Numbered from the stretch's first letter, positions 8,336-18,146 are shown. The stretch is 64,000 nt of DNA from PALSA-555 sp963731625 (GCA_963731625.1 CAVSWH010000004.1:891700-955699), one strand, 5' to 3'. Notes: a model not told the origin generated them from the letters alone. Translations and numbers: made by a program.

Positions 8336-9317
8336 TCGGGGCGACCGCGACCGTTGGGCAGGCGTCGGTGGTCGGGTCGTAGGTGATGGTCACCTGACCG
8401 TTGCCGGACTGCGACCCGGTTTGAAAGACCGTTCCGGCTGGCCCTGAACTCGAGCCGCCCCCACCACCGGCGCCCTCGTCGTGGGAACCACCGCCGCTGG
8501 AGCCGCCGCCCCCGCCACCGGTCGCGCCACCGCCACCGCCACCGCCGGCGTCGTCCACGCTGTCGCCGCCGTTGCCGCCCTGCAGCGCGGACCCTGCGGT
8601 CGCCGCGGTGACGCCACCGCCGTTCGACTGTCCGGCGCCGCCGCCGTTGCCGCCTGCCAGTCCGCCCAAGGGCCCTTGGGGTGGCCCGGGTGGCGTGCCT
8701 GTCGAGCCGCCGTTCGTGCCGACCTGCCCGCCTGCACCGCCCGTGCCGGTCGCCAAGGTGACGTCGTCGTCGCCGCCACTTCCGCCCCCACCACCGGCGA
8801 CGATGAGCACCGTCGAGCCGGCCAGGACCGCCGACGCGCCCCCACCACCACCGCCGTCCACCACGCCCCCGGAGCCAGCGAGACCGCCGCCGAGGAACCC
8901 GCCGCTGTTCGGCACCGTCGCGCTCCGAACCTGACCGCCGCCCGACGCGTTGTTCTGCCCACCGGTGTTCGCTGCGCCGGAGGACACGCCCGAGACGCCC
9001 GGCGCCGCGACGTCGACCGTCAGCGACTCGCCCGGCGTCACGCTCAACGACCCGCTCGCCGTCCCGCCCAGACCCGGTGTGGCCGGCGCAGTGGCGCCTT
9101 CGCTCGCGGCCCCGGTCCCACCGTCGGCACCCGCAGCGCTCACCTGCACCGAGCAGATACCCGCCGGCACCACCACCGAATAGGCGCCCGGAGGGTTCGT
9201 GGACGCGAACAAGGTGGTCGCCACCGCCCCCGCGGGGCCAGCACCCACTAGCGCCACGACGCCAACCAGCGCAGCCGCGACCGCACCAACACCCGCGCCG
9301 AGAACGCGCAACCGCAC
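8316..9317 (-). CDS. Secreted glycine-rich protein with C-terminal AAFTG
   Basis: The start is GTG 9,317, preceded by GGAGGAGG; 333 residues. The signal peptide MRLRVLGAGVGAVAAALVGV is nearly the same as in the other family members. The mature protein has a conserved entry block (VVVPAGICSVQVSAAGADGG), a beta-strand segment with TPGESLTVDV, a long Gly/Ser/Ala region, the strand VLIVAGGGGGSGG, and the end block SGNGQVTITYDPTTDACP before APTAAFTG. The order matches the Gly_rich family (PF12810-like), extracellular, role unknown. The N-terminal Cys and the late Cys are conserved across copies. The frame is intact. Confidence 0.85.
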   Translation of the reverse strand: MRLRVLGAGVGAVAAALVGVVALVGAGPAGAVATTLFASTNPPGAYSVVVPAGICSVQVSAAGADGGTGAASEGATAPATPGLGGTASGSLSVTPGESLTVDVAAPGVSGVSSGAANTGGQNNASGGGQVRSATVPNSGGFLGGGLAGSGGVVDGGGGGGASAVLAGSTVLIVAGGGGGSGGDDDVTLATGTGGAGGQVGTNGGSTGTPPGPPQGPLGGLAGGNGGGAGQSNGGGVTAATAGSALQGGNGGDSVDDAGGGGGGGATGGGGGGSSGGGSHDEGAGGGGGSSSGPAGTVFQTGSQSGNGQVTITYDPTTDACPTVAVAPTAAFTG

Positions 9318-9394
9318 CCGGGCCTCCTCCGCCTCGCCTGGCCCACAGGCTCGAGAACCCCAGGAACGTATCACCGGCCCGCCGAAACGCCCCG

Positions 9395-9537
9395 GACGTG
9401 CTGCGCCGCGCCGCGGACGAGGTTGCTGACGAGTCGGCCAATCAGCGGGCAAACGCGTTGCTGCTCGACGCGGCCGCGTTCGCCGCGATCGACGCCGACG
9501 ACGACGGCGCGGTTAGCGCGTCTACCCCGTGAACGCG
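9395..9537 (+). repeat. 3' module M between two glycine-rich genes
   Basis: A well-preserved module. On the plus strand it encodes DEVADESANQRANALLLDAA and ends in GCGCGTCTACCCCGTGAACG, which on the minus strand is the AAFTG-stop end of the next gene. Confidence 0.75.
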
Positions 9538-10736
9538 GCCGTCGGGGCGACCGCGACGGTTGGGCAGGCGTCGGTGCTCGGGTCGTAGGTGATCGTCACC
9601 TGGCCGTTGCCGGTGCGGGTGGTGGAGGTGAAGTTGGCGTGGCCGTCGCGGTCACGAACGACGAGCCGCCACCACCACCGCTGTTGTCGGAACTGCCACC
9701 GCCGGCGCCGAACCCGCCGCCGCCGCCACCGCGCCCGGCCCGCCGACGCCACCACCACCACCGCCGCCGAACCCGAGACCGCCACCACCACCGCCACCGG
9801 CCGGCCGGTTCCTCGGCGCCGCCGTTACCGCCGGTGGCGAACCCTGCCCCGCCACGAGCCGCCGTTCGGACGCCGGGGCTCCCGAGCCGCGCCGGTCTGG
9901 CCGGTCCCGCCATCTGCCCGCGACTCCCGCCTCCGCCGCCGTCGGCACCACCGCCGCCGCCGCCGACCGAAGCCGGCAGCCCCGCCGTGCCCAGCCCGGC
10001 GTCGCCGGTCCCGCCTGCGTGACCCCACCGCCACCACCACCGCCGGAGGGCTCAACGGCGGTTCGGCGCCGCCGTTGCCGCCCGCGCCGGTCGCCTGACC
10101 CCCCCGGGCCGCGGTGGTAAACGCACCTCGGTACCCAGGCTGCCGTCGGTGCCCGACGCGTTCGAAGCTGCCCGGCGACACCACACCACCCGAGCCGCCT
10201 GCGTTGGTCAACCCCGCGCCGCCACCGCCCCCCGCGACGACGAGCAGCGTGGCGCCGGTCGAGACGACCGACGCCCCGCCACCACCGCCGCCACCCGACC
10301 GCGCCCTCGGCGCCGCCGCCGCCGCCGCCGAACCCACCCGTGCGCCCCGTTGCCGCTCGGACCAAGGCCGTACCCCCAACAACCACCGTGAGACCGCTCC
10401 CGGGCGCACCGCCGCCGCCGACGGACACGTTGAGCGCCGCGCCCGCCCGACGCGACCGCGCTGCATGCACCCCCGACCCGGTCCCGCCTGCGCCGAGCCG
10501 ACATTGACCGGCGAAAGGTCCCGCAGCTCCCACCCTGGCCACCGTCCGCGGTGACGGTCGCGAAACAGATCCCCGCCGGTACCGTCGCCGAGCCGGGGTC
10601 CGACGTGCTCGACGAGAACAGCGTCGTCGTCGCCGCCCCCGCCGGCCCCGACCCCACGACCGCCACCACCCCGACCAGCGCGGCCGCGACCGCACCAACA
10701 CCCGCCCCGAGAACGCGCACCCGCACCCGGGCTCCC
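9522..10736 (-). pseudogene. Glycine-rich AAFTG gene broken by several frameshifts
   Basis: The N-terminus is intact from GTG 10,736 (VRVLGAGVGAVAAALVGVVA, signal peptide, then TVPAGICFATVTADGGQGG). The coding frame then switches at least three times (near 10,500, about 10,200 and about 9,800) before ending in frame with ITYDPSTDACPTVAVAPTAA and FTG. Both ends are normal and only the Gly-rich middle is broken. This could be true decay or indel errors in a GC-extreme repeat. If restored it would be about 400 residues. Confidence 0.75.
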
Positions 10737-10924
10737 TCCGCCTCGCCTGGCCCGCAGGCCAAGAACGCCAGGACGCTAACACCGGCCCGGCGAAACGACC
10801 CGGAGCGCCCCAGTCAAGAACGCGGCCCCCGACCTGCTCACCCGACCCCGTGGTGACGACCGACGTTCACCAAGCGGAGTCGGGTTCGGCCGAAGGTGCT
10901 GGGCATACATCCACCTTCTCTATT

Positions 10925-11190
10925 GAGTTAGGGCACATGGAGGGCACGCAGGGACGATCGGGCGCTCCCACATCGTGGAGCTTGCCCGAGAAGGTGCTCC
11001 TGACCTGGCGTCTCGTGCGTGGGCGTTGAGGGACTCGAACCCCCGGCCTCCGCCTTGTAAGGGCGCTTCGAGCAACGCTCGTGACCTGCTGCTTCGCACG
11101 TCGTCCCAGGTCAGGCCGACAACGTGTTGCACATGAGTGACGCCGAGTGACCGTGAGTGACCGCCCGTTAGGGCACGCGGAGGGCACGCC
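10925..11190 (-). repeat. Attachment site att3 with both arms (type A)
   Basis: Left arm GTTAGGGCACATGGAGGGCA from 10,926, core 11,020-11,065 (GGCCTCC variant), right arm from 11,167. Both arms flank the core in the same orientation at 94 and 102 bp, an attP-like arrangement. Confidence 0.85.
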
Positions 11191-11206
11191 GGCGACGACC
11201 CGGATT

Positions 11207-11432
11207 TGCGTCATGCCACGAGCAGGGTGCCGATGAGTGGGTCGACCAGCGGGCGAACACGTTGCTGCTCGACGCTGCCGCGCTCGCCGCGATCGACACC
11301 GACGTATCACCGACCCGGCGAAACGACCCGGACCGCCTCCGTCCGTCGGCGCCGCCGAGCTGCTCGCCGACGCAATCGAATGCGCCGAGGACGAGACAGG
11401 CGGTTAGCGCGTCTATCCGGTGAACGCGGCGA
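11207..11432 (+). repeat. 3' module M, interrupted copy
   Basis: The first part (11,207-11,305) matches the module. About 85 bp then intervene, partly resembling the 5' leader of other copies (ACCCGGCGAAACGACCCGGA at about 11,310), before the end block GGTTAGCGCGTCTATCCGGT. This suggests recombination between leader and module. Confidence 0.55.
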
Positions 11433-12059
11433 TTGGTGCGACCGCGGGGGCTGGTGTCGTCGTTGGTGGCGTGGGTGGGGTCACGCTTTGGAGGGTCGCG
11501 GTCACGTTGACGATGACTGACACGGCGAGTATGGAGAATGTCACGGTGGCGCCCGGCGTCGGCGCCGTGGGTCGATTTGGCCGTCGGCGTTGCCGGACGC
11601 CGGCGTGGTTGCGCACCCATAGTGGTCGGTGATGTTGCGCAGGCCCAACAAGTCGCCGCCCTGCACGGCGATCGGTGACGCCAACGTGAAGGTATTCAGA
11701 CCCGACGCGGTGGTCGTGACCATCGGGCTGATCCCCACCAACATGAACGCGTTCGGCGTCGCCGTGGGCCGCCACATCTCCAGCTGCAGCTGCCCCGCGA
11801 ACGGACCGTTTTGCCCCTGACCGGCTTGGGTGCTCCACGAGGTCACGGTCCAGTTCCCCGAGGGAACGGCGAGACTCGTCGGAGTGGGCTGGACAAGGTC
11901 CAGGTCAGCCGCGCAGCTAGTGCCGAACCCGCCGAGTTGGCCGATGGTCACGGTCGCGGCCGCCACCGAGCCCGCCAAGCCGAACGTCAGCGCCGCCACG
12001 ACACTCACGAGAGCCGTCGCCACCACACCAACACCCGCACCGACCACCCGCCACCGCAC
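11413..12059 (-). pseudogene. Secreted beta-rich protein with C-terminal AAFTG, frameshifted
   Basis: The start is GTG 12,059. The signal peptide MRWRVVGAGVGVVATALVSV is of the family type. The mature part contains LAVPSGNWTVTSWSTQAGQG, QLQLEMWRPT and SPIAVQGGDLLGLRNITDHY, a jelly-roll-like pattern seen in secreted actinobacterial proteins, function unknown. One indel near 11,560-11,580 separates it from the end frame VTFSILAVSVIVNVTATLQS, a Pro/Thr linker and APIAAFTG. With one base corrected it is a complete protein of about 215 residues, so it may be functional. It is the sole gene of E3. Confidence 0.7.
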
Positions 12060-12238
12060 CCGGGCCTCCTCCGCCTCGCCGGGACGGCGGGACGCTACTA
12101 CCGACCCGCCGAAACGACCCGGACCGCCCCAGTCAAGAACGCGCCCCCTGACCTGCTCGCCCGACCTCGTGGTTACGACCCGCGTCGATCAGGCGGAGCC
12201 GTGTTTCGCCGGGAGGTGCGCATACATCGACGGTCATG

Positions 12239-12502
12239 AGTTGGGGCACACGGAGGGCACACAGGACGCTAGGCGGGGGTTCGCACAGGCTCGGGCTGGC
12301 CGAGAATGTAGTGGTGGCCTTGGCGTTTCGGTCGTGGGCGTTGAGGGACTCGAACCCCCGCTCCCGCCTTGTAAGGGCGCTGCAGGCAAGGCTGTGACCT
12401 GCAGTTTCCGCGTCGTCCCAGGTCAGTCGGTCAACGTGTTGCACATGAGCGACGCTGAGTGACCGTGAGTGACCGCCAGTTAGGGCACGCGGAGGGCACG
12501 CG
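12239..12502 (-). repeat. Attachment site att4 with both arms (type A)
   Basis: Left arm GTTGGGGCACACGGAGGGCA type from 12,239, core 12,335-12,379 (identical to the resident tRNA), right arm from 12,479. The left flank (12,239-12,335) is almost the same as the left flank of the resident tRNA at 36,893-36,985. Confidence 0.85.
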
Positions 12503-12708
12503 GGAGAAGCCAGAGTGGGACCGGCGGTGTTGGCTCTGGAGCCTCAGGATGATGCGGTAGCGAAGCGCCGTTCCCCCCGCCACCCCGTGCACGCGCAGGG
12601 CGAGCATCGAAAGCGACCGAGCGGCGGACGACTCCAGGTGGACAGCGACGCTTGCTGACGCGACCCCCGCCGTGAAAGATCACTCGGGTACGAAGGACGG
12701 AGAATCAC

Positions 12709-13035
12709 ATGGATATTTCACTTGAGGGATGGAACATCGTGAGCGGCGACGAGAGCGACTGGGGCCCGTGGACAGGCTCGGCAGGCGAAGCACGCGCCAA
12801 GATCCTCGGCACGGCCGACGGCTACACACTCGTACTCGTCGAGGCCCAACCCGGCTACCGCGGCAACCCACACACGCACACACACCCCGAGTTCAACTAC
12901 GTGGTCGACGGTACCCTGCGCAACCAGGGTCAAGAGATGAAGAGAGGCGACGCCTACGCAGCAGCAGCCGGGTCGTCCCACACCGACTTCGCCACCGACT
13001 CCGGCGCGACATACTTCCTGGCCTTCAAGCTCTGA
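12709..13035 (+). CDS. Small cupin-domain protein
   Basis: The protein has 108 residues, a single beta-barrel cupin. The first metal-binding motif is visible as NPHTHTHPEFNYVVDGTLRN (H-x-H, then E, then G), so a mononuclear metal site is likely. A second motif is less clear; a single His lies in AGSSHTDFA. The ribosome-binding site is GGACGGAG, about 10 bp before ATG 12,709. It is cytoplasmic and the substrate is unknown; many such proteins are sensors, isomerases or small dioxygenases. The frame is intact. Confidence 0.8.
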   Translation: MDISLEGWNIVSGDESDWGPWTGSAGEARAKILGTADGYTLVLVEAQPGYRGNPHTHTHPEFNYVVDGTLRNQGQEMKRGDAYAAAAGSSHTDFATDSGATYFLAFKL

Positions 13036-13390
13036 TTCCACGATCCGCTGGTCTGTTCCTCTCATGCCAGGGATCGACCGATAGGGGCCCGACCTCGGCT
13101 GGCCAACCCGTCGACTCGGGCGATGCGATCCGAGGAGTCCCGAACGCAATCGACGCGTCGGTCGCGGCTACCCACCCGCGCCGCAGGACCGGATTCGTGT
13201 TCCTTACGGAACCGCCCGTCCCTGGCGTGCCACTGCCCGGGACATTTGCTCGATAGGAACCTTCGAGTTGCCAGGGAACATCGCGGTGCCTTCTTCCACT
13301 CGAAACCAAAGGCACTTATGGTGGCGTGGTTCCGAAACCACACCTGCCGGTGGTCGGTCGCGCCGGCGCCAACACATGGAGCCGAAGCCG

Positions 13391-13951
13391 ATGACCTCCC
13401 CAGAGTCAGCGGCGACCCTGCCGCTCGGACCCGGTCGCTGGACCGTCGACAAGAACCACTCCGGCGTCTCGTTCGCGGTGCGTCACCTCGGTCTGTCCAA
13501 CGTCCGCGGGCGTTTCGACACGTTCGACGCGTCGCTCGAGATCGGGACGCGGGTCGAGGACACCAAGGTGATGGTGGAGATCGATCTGTCATCGGTCAAC
13601 ACCAACAACGACGACCGCGATGCGCATCTGCGCTCGAGCGACTTCTTCAACACCGAAGCCAACCGCGTTATGACTTTCCGGTCCACGGCGGTCACCGGTC
13701 ACGGCGAGGACTACGAACTCACCGGCGATCTGACGATCGGCGGCGTGACCAAACCGGTGACGCTCGACGTCGAGTTCAACGGCACCGAGGTCTTCCCCGC
13801 GGACCAGAGCACCCACGCCGGCTTCTCCGCGACCGGCGAGATCCGCCGCAGTGACTTCGGTATCGACTTCGGGATCATTCCAGGCGCCGAGAAGCTCATG
13901 CTCGGAGATCGCATCAAGATCGAGCTCGAGTTCCAGTTCGTCGCACCATGA
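13391..13951 (+). CDS. YceI-like lipid-binding protein
   Basis: The protein has 186 residues from ATG 13,391; ATG 13,376 in the same frame is an alternative. The YceI pattern runs throughout: GRWTVDKNHSGVSFAVRHLG, FDTFDASLEI, NNDDRDAHLRSSDFF, YELTGDLTIGGVTKPVTLDV and RRSDFGIDFG. YceI proteins are lipocalin-like barrels that bind isoprenoid or fatty ligands. No signal peptide is present, so it is probably cytoplasmic, as in many actinobacterial members. It overlaps the DoxX-like gene by 4 bp (ATGA), implying translational coupling. Confidence 0.9.
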   Translation: MTSPESAATLPLGPGRWTVDKNHSGVSFAVRHLGLSNVRGRFDTFDASLEIGTRVEDTKVMVEIDLSSVNTNNDDRDAHLRSSDFFNTEANRVMTFRSTAVTGHGEDYELTGDLTIGGVTKPVTLDVEFNGTEVFPADQSTHAGFSATGEIRRSDFGIDFGIIPGAEKLMLGDRIKIELEFQFVAP

Positions 13952-14139
13952 GCCGCGCCTGCAACGCCAGTCGACGACGCGACATGGGTCGGCTTGCCGG
14001 TCGCGTCGTTCTTGGCTCGTACCTCGCGGTGCACGGCGCCCAGAAGCTGTTCGGCGCGTTCGGCGGCCACGGCCTAGATGTAGATCCCAATGACGTTCGT
14101 CAGCCCGGGCCTCCCTGGAGACTGGCCACGGCCGCCTGA
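13948..14139 (+). pseudogene. DoxX-family membrane protein, truncated
   Basis: The N-terminal 45 residues hold the first DoxX helix and signature (LAGRVVLGSYLAVHGAQKLF, GAFGGHGLD). The remaining three helices are missing and the frame ends at 14,139 after unrelated residues. A full DoxX is about 130-150 residues, so this is a deletion product. DoxX often accompanies YceI or oxidoreductases in actinobacteria, which fits the neighbours. Confidence 0.7.
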
Positions 14140-14191
14140 CTGACGTGTCTGGTATCTACCACCGACGCGCCGCCCCCAGCGAGGAGCACCG

Positions 14192-14693
14192 ATGAGCGAA
14201 CCCGTCCCGGAGCTGGATCCCCGCTTCAGCGCCCCAGAGACGAACCCGACGAGCTGGGCCGACGCGCGCCGGGCGCTCGAGACCGCCGAGCTGTCCTGGA
14301 TCTCCACCGTCCGTCCCGACGGCCGACCCCACGTCATCCCGCTCCCCGCCGTCTGGCTCGAGGACCACCTGTACTTCGCGACAGGCGCCGGCGAGCAGAA
14401 GGCCCACAACCTCGCCGCCAACCCCCACGTCGTCCTCACCACCGGCTGCAACACGTGGGACCGAGGCCTCGACGTCCATGGTCGAGGGTGACGCCGAGCG
14501 CGTGACCGACCCTGCCCTCCTCGAGCGCCTGGCCGCGGCGTGGACGCACAAGTGGGACGGCCGCTGGCGCTATCGGGTCGCCGACGGCGCCTTCCACAAC
14601 GACGTGGGCACCGCCCTCGTCTTCTCGGTCGCGCCCACCAAGGTCCTCGCCTTCGGCAAGGGGACCTTCGCCCAAACGCGCTTCCGGCTCTGA
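14192..14693 (+). pseudogene. Pyridoxamine 5'-phosphate oxidase-like flavin/F420-binding protein, one frameshift
   Basis: From ATG 14,192 (GAGGAG just upstream) the frame gives WADARRALETAELSWISTVR, PDGRPHVIPL and AGEQKAHNLAANPHVVLTTG, the split-barrel fold of the PNPOx-like superfamily. One extra base near 14,475 shifts the frame. The rest continues as VEGDAERVTDPALLERLAAA to the conserved KVLAFGKGTFAQTRFRL end, stop 14,693. Corrected length is about 167 residues, normal for the family. Cofactor (FMN or F420) and substrate cannot be told. Confidence 0.75.
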
Positions 14694-14938
14694 CCGGCAG
14701 TCCAGCCGAGAACGGCATCAACAGCCGACGGCCTCAAAAGGGCCTGTCCCACCCTTCGTGACCACTCAACCGCTCGGGGTGCTCCCGCTGCGTCTTCCCC
14801 GGTGACAGCGTGACTGGTCGCAGCGCGCGCGAGACGAGCGCGTCTCCTCTTTTCTGGCACGATCTCTCACTCCGTGCCTCGTGTCGTCGCGCTGGGCGGA
14901 TCGCGGCGCGACGCGACTCGTCAATGCATCTGTCGATC

Positions 14939-15210
14939 GTTAGGGCATACGGAGGGCACGGCGAGGCGCGACGACGACCCGCGACAGAAGAGCTCGCCGA
15001 CGAAACGTCGGCTGACCAGCCATTCCGCTTGGTGGGCGTTGAGGGACTCGAACCCCCGCTCCCGCCTTGTAAGGGCGGTTCCGGCGCCCGCGATGACCCT
15101 GGTCACAGCCTCGATATCCGCTCTGACCTGCGCTGACGTTTGTCGTTGTTTGTCGTTGTTGCGCAACGTCTTTCAACATTCCACGGACCTGGCACGGACT
15201 TGGGACAGCA
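14939..15210 (-). repeat. Attachment site att5, hybrid of type A left arm and type B right half
   Basis: Left arm GTTAGGGCATACGGAGGGCA from 14,939 (type A). Core 15,033-15,078. The right flank is type B: CGGTTCCGGCGCCCGCG, TTGTCGTTG repeats and GGCACGGACTTGGGACAG. A type A element (E4) therefore abuts a type B element (E5) at one core. Confidence 0.85.
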
Positions 15211-15412
15211 CCAAGGAAGTGGGCGAGCCGTCGCCGCCAGGGCCCAACAGGGCAGCCCGAGATCCCGGTCGTTCCAGGCGGTGACCCGTCAGGGTGTCGG
15301 TTCGGCGTCGGAGTCGCCCTCGAACCCGTCGGCGACGGAGCGCAGGGTGGGGTGGGATCAAGTGGGAGCGGATGGGTGGGCAGCCCTCGGCAGCAGTTGC
15401 AGAGGAACCAAT

Positions 15413-16660
15413 TCAGTTTTCGCATGTGTCGCGGAGATACTGGGAATCGGCGCCGCCGTGGCCGGGGCGGTCCTCAGGTGCGACGAGCACGCAGTGCGTG
15501 CCTTTGTAGATGGTGGGAATGCATTTGTTGCAATGCACGCACAGCGACTCCTCGACCTCGCCGCGCTGCCACCGCAGGAGCAGATCAGGCTGCCGCAGGA
15601 GCGCGCGACCCATGGCAACGAACTCGAACCCGTCAGCGAGCGCGGCGTGGACGGTGTCGAGGCGGTTGATCCCACCGAGCAGCACGAGTGGCATGCGCAG
15701 GGCGGCGCGGAATTGACACGCGTACGAGAGGAAGTATGCCTCCTCAAACGGATACGAGCGCAGGAACCGTTTGCCCATGAGTTTGAAGCCGGCTCGCAGC
15801 GGCTGCGAGAACACCTTCGCCATCTCCTCGATCGGCGCCTCGCCGCGGAAGAGGTACATCGGGTTCTTCAGCGAGCTGCCGCCGGTCAGTTCGAGCGCAT
15901 CGAGCACGCCGTCGGATTCGAGGAGTTGTGCCGCCTGGAGACTCTCGTCGAGCCAGATGCCGCCGGTGTAACCATCGGCCATGTTGAACTTGGCCAGAAC
16001 CGTCATATCCGCCCCGACTGCCTCCCGCACGGCCTGCGCGACCTGACGAGGAAACACGACCCGGTTGCGAATGCTGCCGCCCCATCGGTCGGTGCGCTTG
16101 TTGAGCGCCGGGCTCAGGAACACGCTGAGCAGGTAATTGTGTCCCAGGTGGAGTTCGATCGCGTCGAAGCCCGCGTCGCGCAACACGACGGCGGCGTCAC
16201 GGAAGTCGCGGGTGATGCGCTCAAGGTCGTCGTCAGTCACGGCCTTGGTGAACTTCATCGCCAGCGGGCTGAAGATCCGCGATGGCGCCAGCCCGGTCTC
16301 AGCGGTGCCGGCAGCGACGGGACCCGCGTGCCCAAGCTGGGCCGAGACCGCCGCCCCCTGTGCGTGCACCGCCTCGCGCAGCCGCGCGAGCCCTGGCAGA
16401 GCCTCGGGCCGCACAACGATCTCCGCCGGCGCGCCACGACCGTCCTCTGACACGGCCGTGTAGGCGAGCGTGGTCAAGCCCACTCCTCCGGCGGCCATGA
16501 CCCGGTGGAACTCGATCAACCGACCGCTGACGAGGTTGTCGACCGCCATCCCCTCAAACGTTGCCGCCTTGAGGAATCGGTTCCGGAGGCGGGTGGGCCC
16601 CAGCCACGCTGGGGCGAAAGGGTCGATCGTCTCGCCGGAGATCCTCACAGCGTGACGCAC
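15413..16660 (-). CDS. NADH:flavin oxidoreductase (old yellow enzyme family)
   Basis: The protein has 415 residues, a full FMN-binding TIM barrel. Visible motifs include AQLGHAG, the substrate/FMN block ELHLGHNYLLSVFLSPALNK followed by RTDRWGGSIRNR, a barrel-end LLGGINRLDT, and GFEFVAMGRALLRQPDLL. The C-terminus has CVHCNKC. OYE-type enzymes reduce activated C=C bonds using NAD(P)H. The region lacks the extra FAD domain of 2,4-dienoyl-CoA reductases. It is cytoplasmic and the frame is intact. The gene is last in a minus-strand run behind the solute-binding protein. Confidence 0.88.
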   Translation of the reverse strand: MRHAVRISGETIDPFAPAWLGPTRLRNRFLKAATFEGMAVDNLVSGRLIEFHRVMAAGGVGLTTLAYTAVSEDGRGAPAEIVVRPEALPGLARLREAVHAQGAAVSAQLGHAGPVAAGTAETGLAPSRIFSPLAMKFTKAVTDDDLERITRDFRDAAVVLRDAGFDAIELHLGHNYLLSVFLSPALNKRTDRWGGSIRNRVVFPRQVAQAVREAVGADMTVLAKFNMADGYTGGIWLDESLQAAQLLESDGVLDALELTGGSSLKNPMYLFRGEAPIEEMAKVFSQPLRAGFKLMGKRFLRSYPFEEAYFLSYACQFRAALRMPLVLLGGINRLDTVHAALADGFEFVAMGRALLRQPDLLLRWQRGEVEESLCVHCNKCIPTIYKGTHCVLVAPEDRPGHGGADSQYLRDTCEN

Positions 16661-16742
16661 TGCGGACGGAGCGAATCGTCGCCCAGATCGGTGAAACGCT
16701 GGCTGTTGAAGCCCTCAACGTTCTGGTACGCGACGTGTACGG

Positions 16743-18098
16743 TCAACTCGAGCTGAGGTCGAGTTTCACGTGCACGACTCCGTTCTTCGGGCAGTCGAAC
16801 GTACCCGGTTTGGTCGGTTCTACCCGGACGAACTTGCCGTTCTGGACCTGATTCAGGACGTGGCAGGGGCCGATCGTGCGTGCGGCGAGGTCGATGGGGC
16901 TGTACATCCCGTCGGCATTGAAGCTGTGGAACTTGTTGAGTTGGTCCAGCAGCGCCTTGCGGGTCAGCGCATTGTTGCCGCCCTGCTTCACGACAGCGTT
17001 GACAGCGTCTCGGAAGGCGACGGCGGCGACCCACGAGTACACCGCGCCGAGCTCTCCGGCCTTGGTCGGGCCGGTGTACTGGTAGAAGTTGGCGAGCATT
17101 TGGTTGGCGTTGCGGTCGGCGGCGTTGAGGAACGGAAGATAGAGGGTGTCGGCGTACTGGCCTTCAACGTCCGTGCCGCCCTGTTGGAGCAGCTGGGGGT
17201 CATAGCACTGGGTTCCGCAGTCCCAGACCTTGACCGAGGTGATTCCTTGGAGTTTCGCCTCTCGGCGCAGCGCGACGGTCATGTTGAAGGCGCCGGCGGC
17301 TTGCGCGTACGTGGAGTTGTCGTTCCGGATGGCCTGCGCGATCGGCGTATAGCTGCTTTGTGGTGCCGAGGTAGGGAGGTTGAAGTCCTCGTCGGACTTG
17401 ATGCCGACGGCTCGCATCTGGCCGAGGCCGCTTGCGAATGAGGCGTCTCGGGCTGCTTTCAGGTCTGCGCCGAAGACATAGACACCGTGGAGGTCCTTGC
17501 CGTACTTCTTCTGGTAGTAGTCGGCACGTCCCACGCTGGCCTGATAGGTCTGAGGATGCTGATCTTTCGTCGGACAGAGCACTTCCGGGGGTGAGACGGG
17601 GAAGGTGATCGGCGAGCACTGCTGGGCGATCGTGGTGGTCAAGAATGGGATGTCAGGCAGGCCGGTGGCCTGGCCGGCTTGATCCTTGCAGGCCAGCTGG
17701 TCGTCGACGTTGCTGAGAAACAGCGCGGCAGTGCCGACCATCGCGAAGTCCTGGCTGCAGGCTTGGATGACGGCGTTCCGTGCGTCGCTGTCGCTGAGGT
17801 GCAAATCGATGAAGTCGACGACGAGCTTGCGGCCCGCGAGCCCACCGTGAGCATTGATGTATCTGGCGAAGCCCTCCACCGCGTCGCGTGACCCTTGGAA
17901 GAGCCCCGGTGCGGCCGGGGTGTCGACGTCGGCGATCACTGCGATTCGGATCGTGGTGGCGGTCACGCCGACCTCGGTGGCCGTTGTCGCGCCACCCGTC
18001 GACTGGGCCGTCGCGGCGGGCATGACAACGCTTATCGCGAGCACGATCGCGGCGGTCAACACTGCCCAGCGGCTCGCGCGCACGCCAACGTCAGCCAT
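16743..18098 (-). CDS. ABC transporter solute-binding protein (branched-chain amino acid type)
   Basis: From ATG 18,098 (TTG 18,104 is an alternative) the protein has 451 residues. The signal peptide includes WAVLTAAIVLAISVVMPAAT. The mature part starts VTATTIRIAVIADVDTPAAP and contains FARYINAHGGLAGRKLVVDF, the type I periplasmic-binding fold of the LivJ/amide-urea class. No permease or ATPase genes are nearby, so it would need components elsewhere or act as a sensor or receptor. It delivers an unknown small molecule. A palindromic operator lies 36 bp upstream (18,134), suggesting control by the adjacent TetR protein. Confidence 0.85.
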   Translation of the reverse strand: MADVGVRASRWAVLTAAIVLAISVVMPAATAQSTGGATTATEVGVTATTIRIAVIADVDTPAAPGLFQGSRDAVEGFARYINAHGGLAGRKLVVDFIDLHLSDSDARNAVIQACSQDFAMVGTAALFLSNVDDQLACKDQAGQATGLPDIPFLTTTIAQQCSPITFPVSPPEVLCPTKDQHPQTYQASVGRADYYQKKYGKDLHGVYVFGADLKAARDASFASGLGQMRAVGIKSDEDFNLPTSAPQSSYTPIAQAIRNDNSTYAQAAGAFNMTVALRREAKLQGITSVKVWDCGTQCYDPQLLQQGGTDVEGQYADTLYLPFLNAADRNANQMLANFYQYTGPTKAGELGAVYSWVAAVAFRDAVNAVVKQGGNNALTRKALLDQLNKFHSFNADGMYSPIDLAARTIGPCHVLNQVQNGKFVRVEPTKPGTFDCPKNGVVHVKLDLSSS

Positions 18099-18133
18099 CT
18101 CCAACCCCCCGGACGACCGGCAAGGCCACGATC

Positions 18134-18146
18134 ATAACGATGTTAT
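18134..18146. promoter_or_regulatory. Candidate TetR operator 1
   Basis: ATAACGATGTTAT is an inverted repeat with perfect 5-bp arms around GAT. It lies between the solute-binding protein start and the tetR gene. The same arms recur at 19,893. Confidence 0.7.

Larger units (their letters stand above)
6589..11019. mobile_element. Element E2
   Basis: The segment between att2 and att3. It carries the ice-binding protein and two glycine-rich genes. A coreless right-half remnant at 8,131 shows the element is composite, formed by fusion or partial deletion of two units. Bases 6,758-7,078 hold no supported gene. Confidence 0.6.
11020..12334. mobile_element. Element E3, the smallest element
   Basis: 1.3 kb between att3 and att4, both with two arms. 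It carries one secreted AAFTG protein gene and an interrupted 3' module, so it resembles a single-gene cassette. Confidence 0.65.
12335..15032. mobile_element. Element E4
   Basis: The segment between att4 and att5 with cupin, YceI-like, truncated DoxX-like and flavin-binding genes, all on the plus strand and none secreted-AAFTG. No gene is seen in 12,503-12,708, 13,036-13,390 or 14,694-14,938. Confidence 0.6.

Noticed and set aside
14470..14480. Programmed frameshift in the PPOX-like gene
   Set aside because: No slippery heptamer or stimulator is evident, and many neighbours carry ordinary indels.
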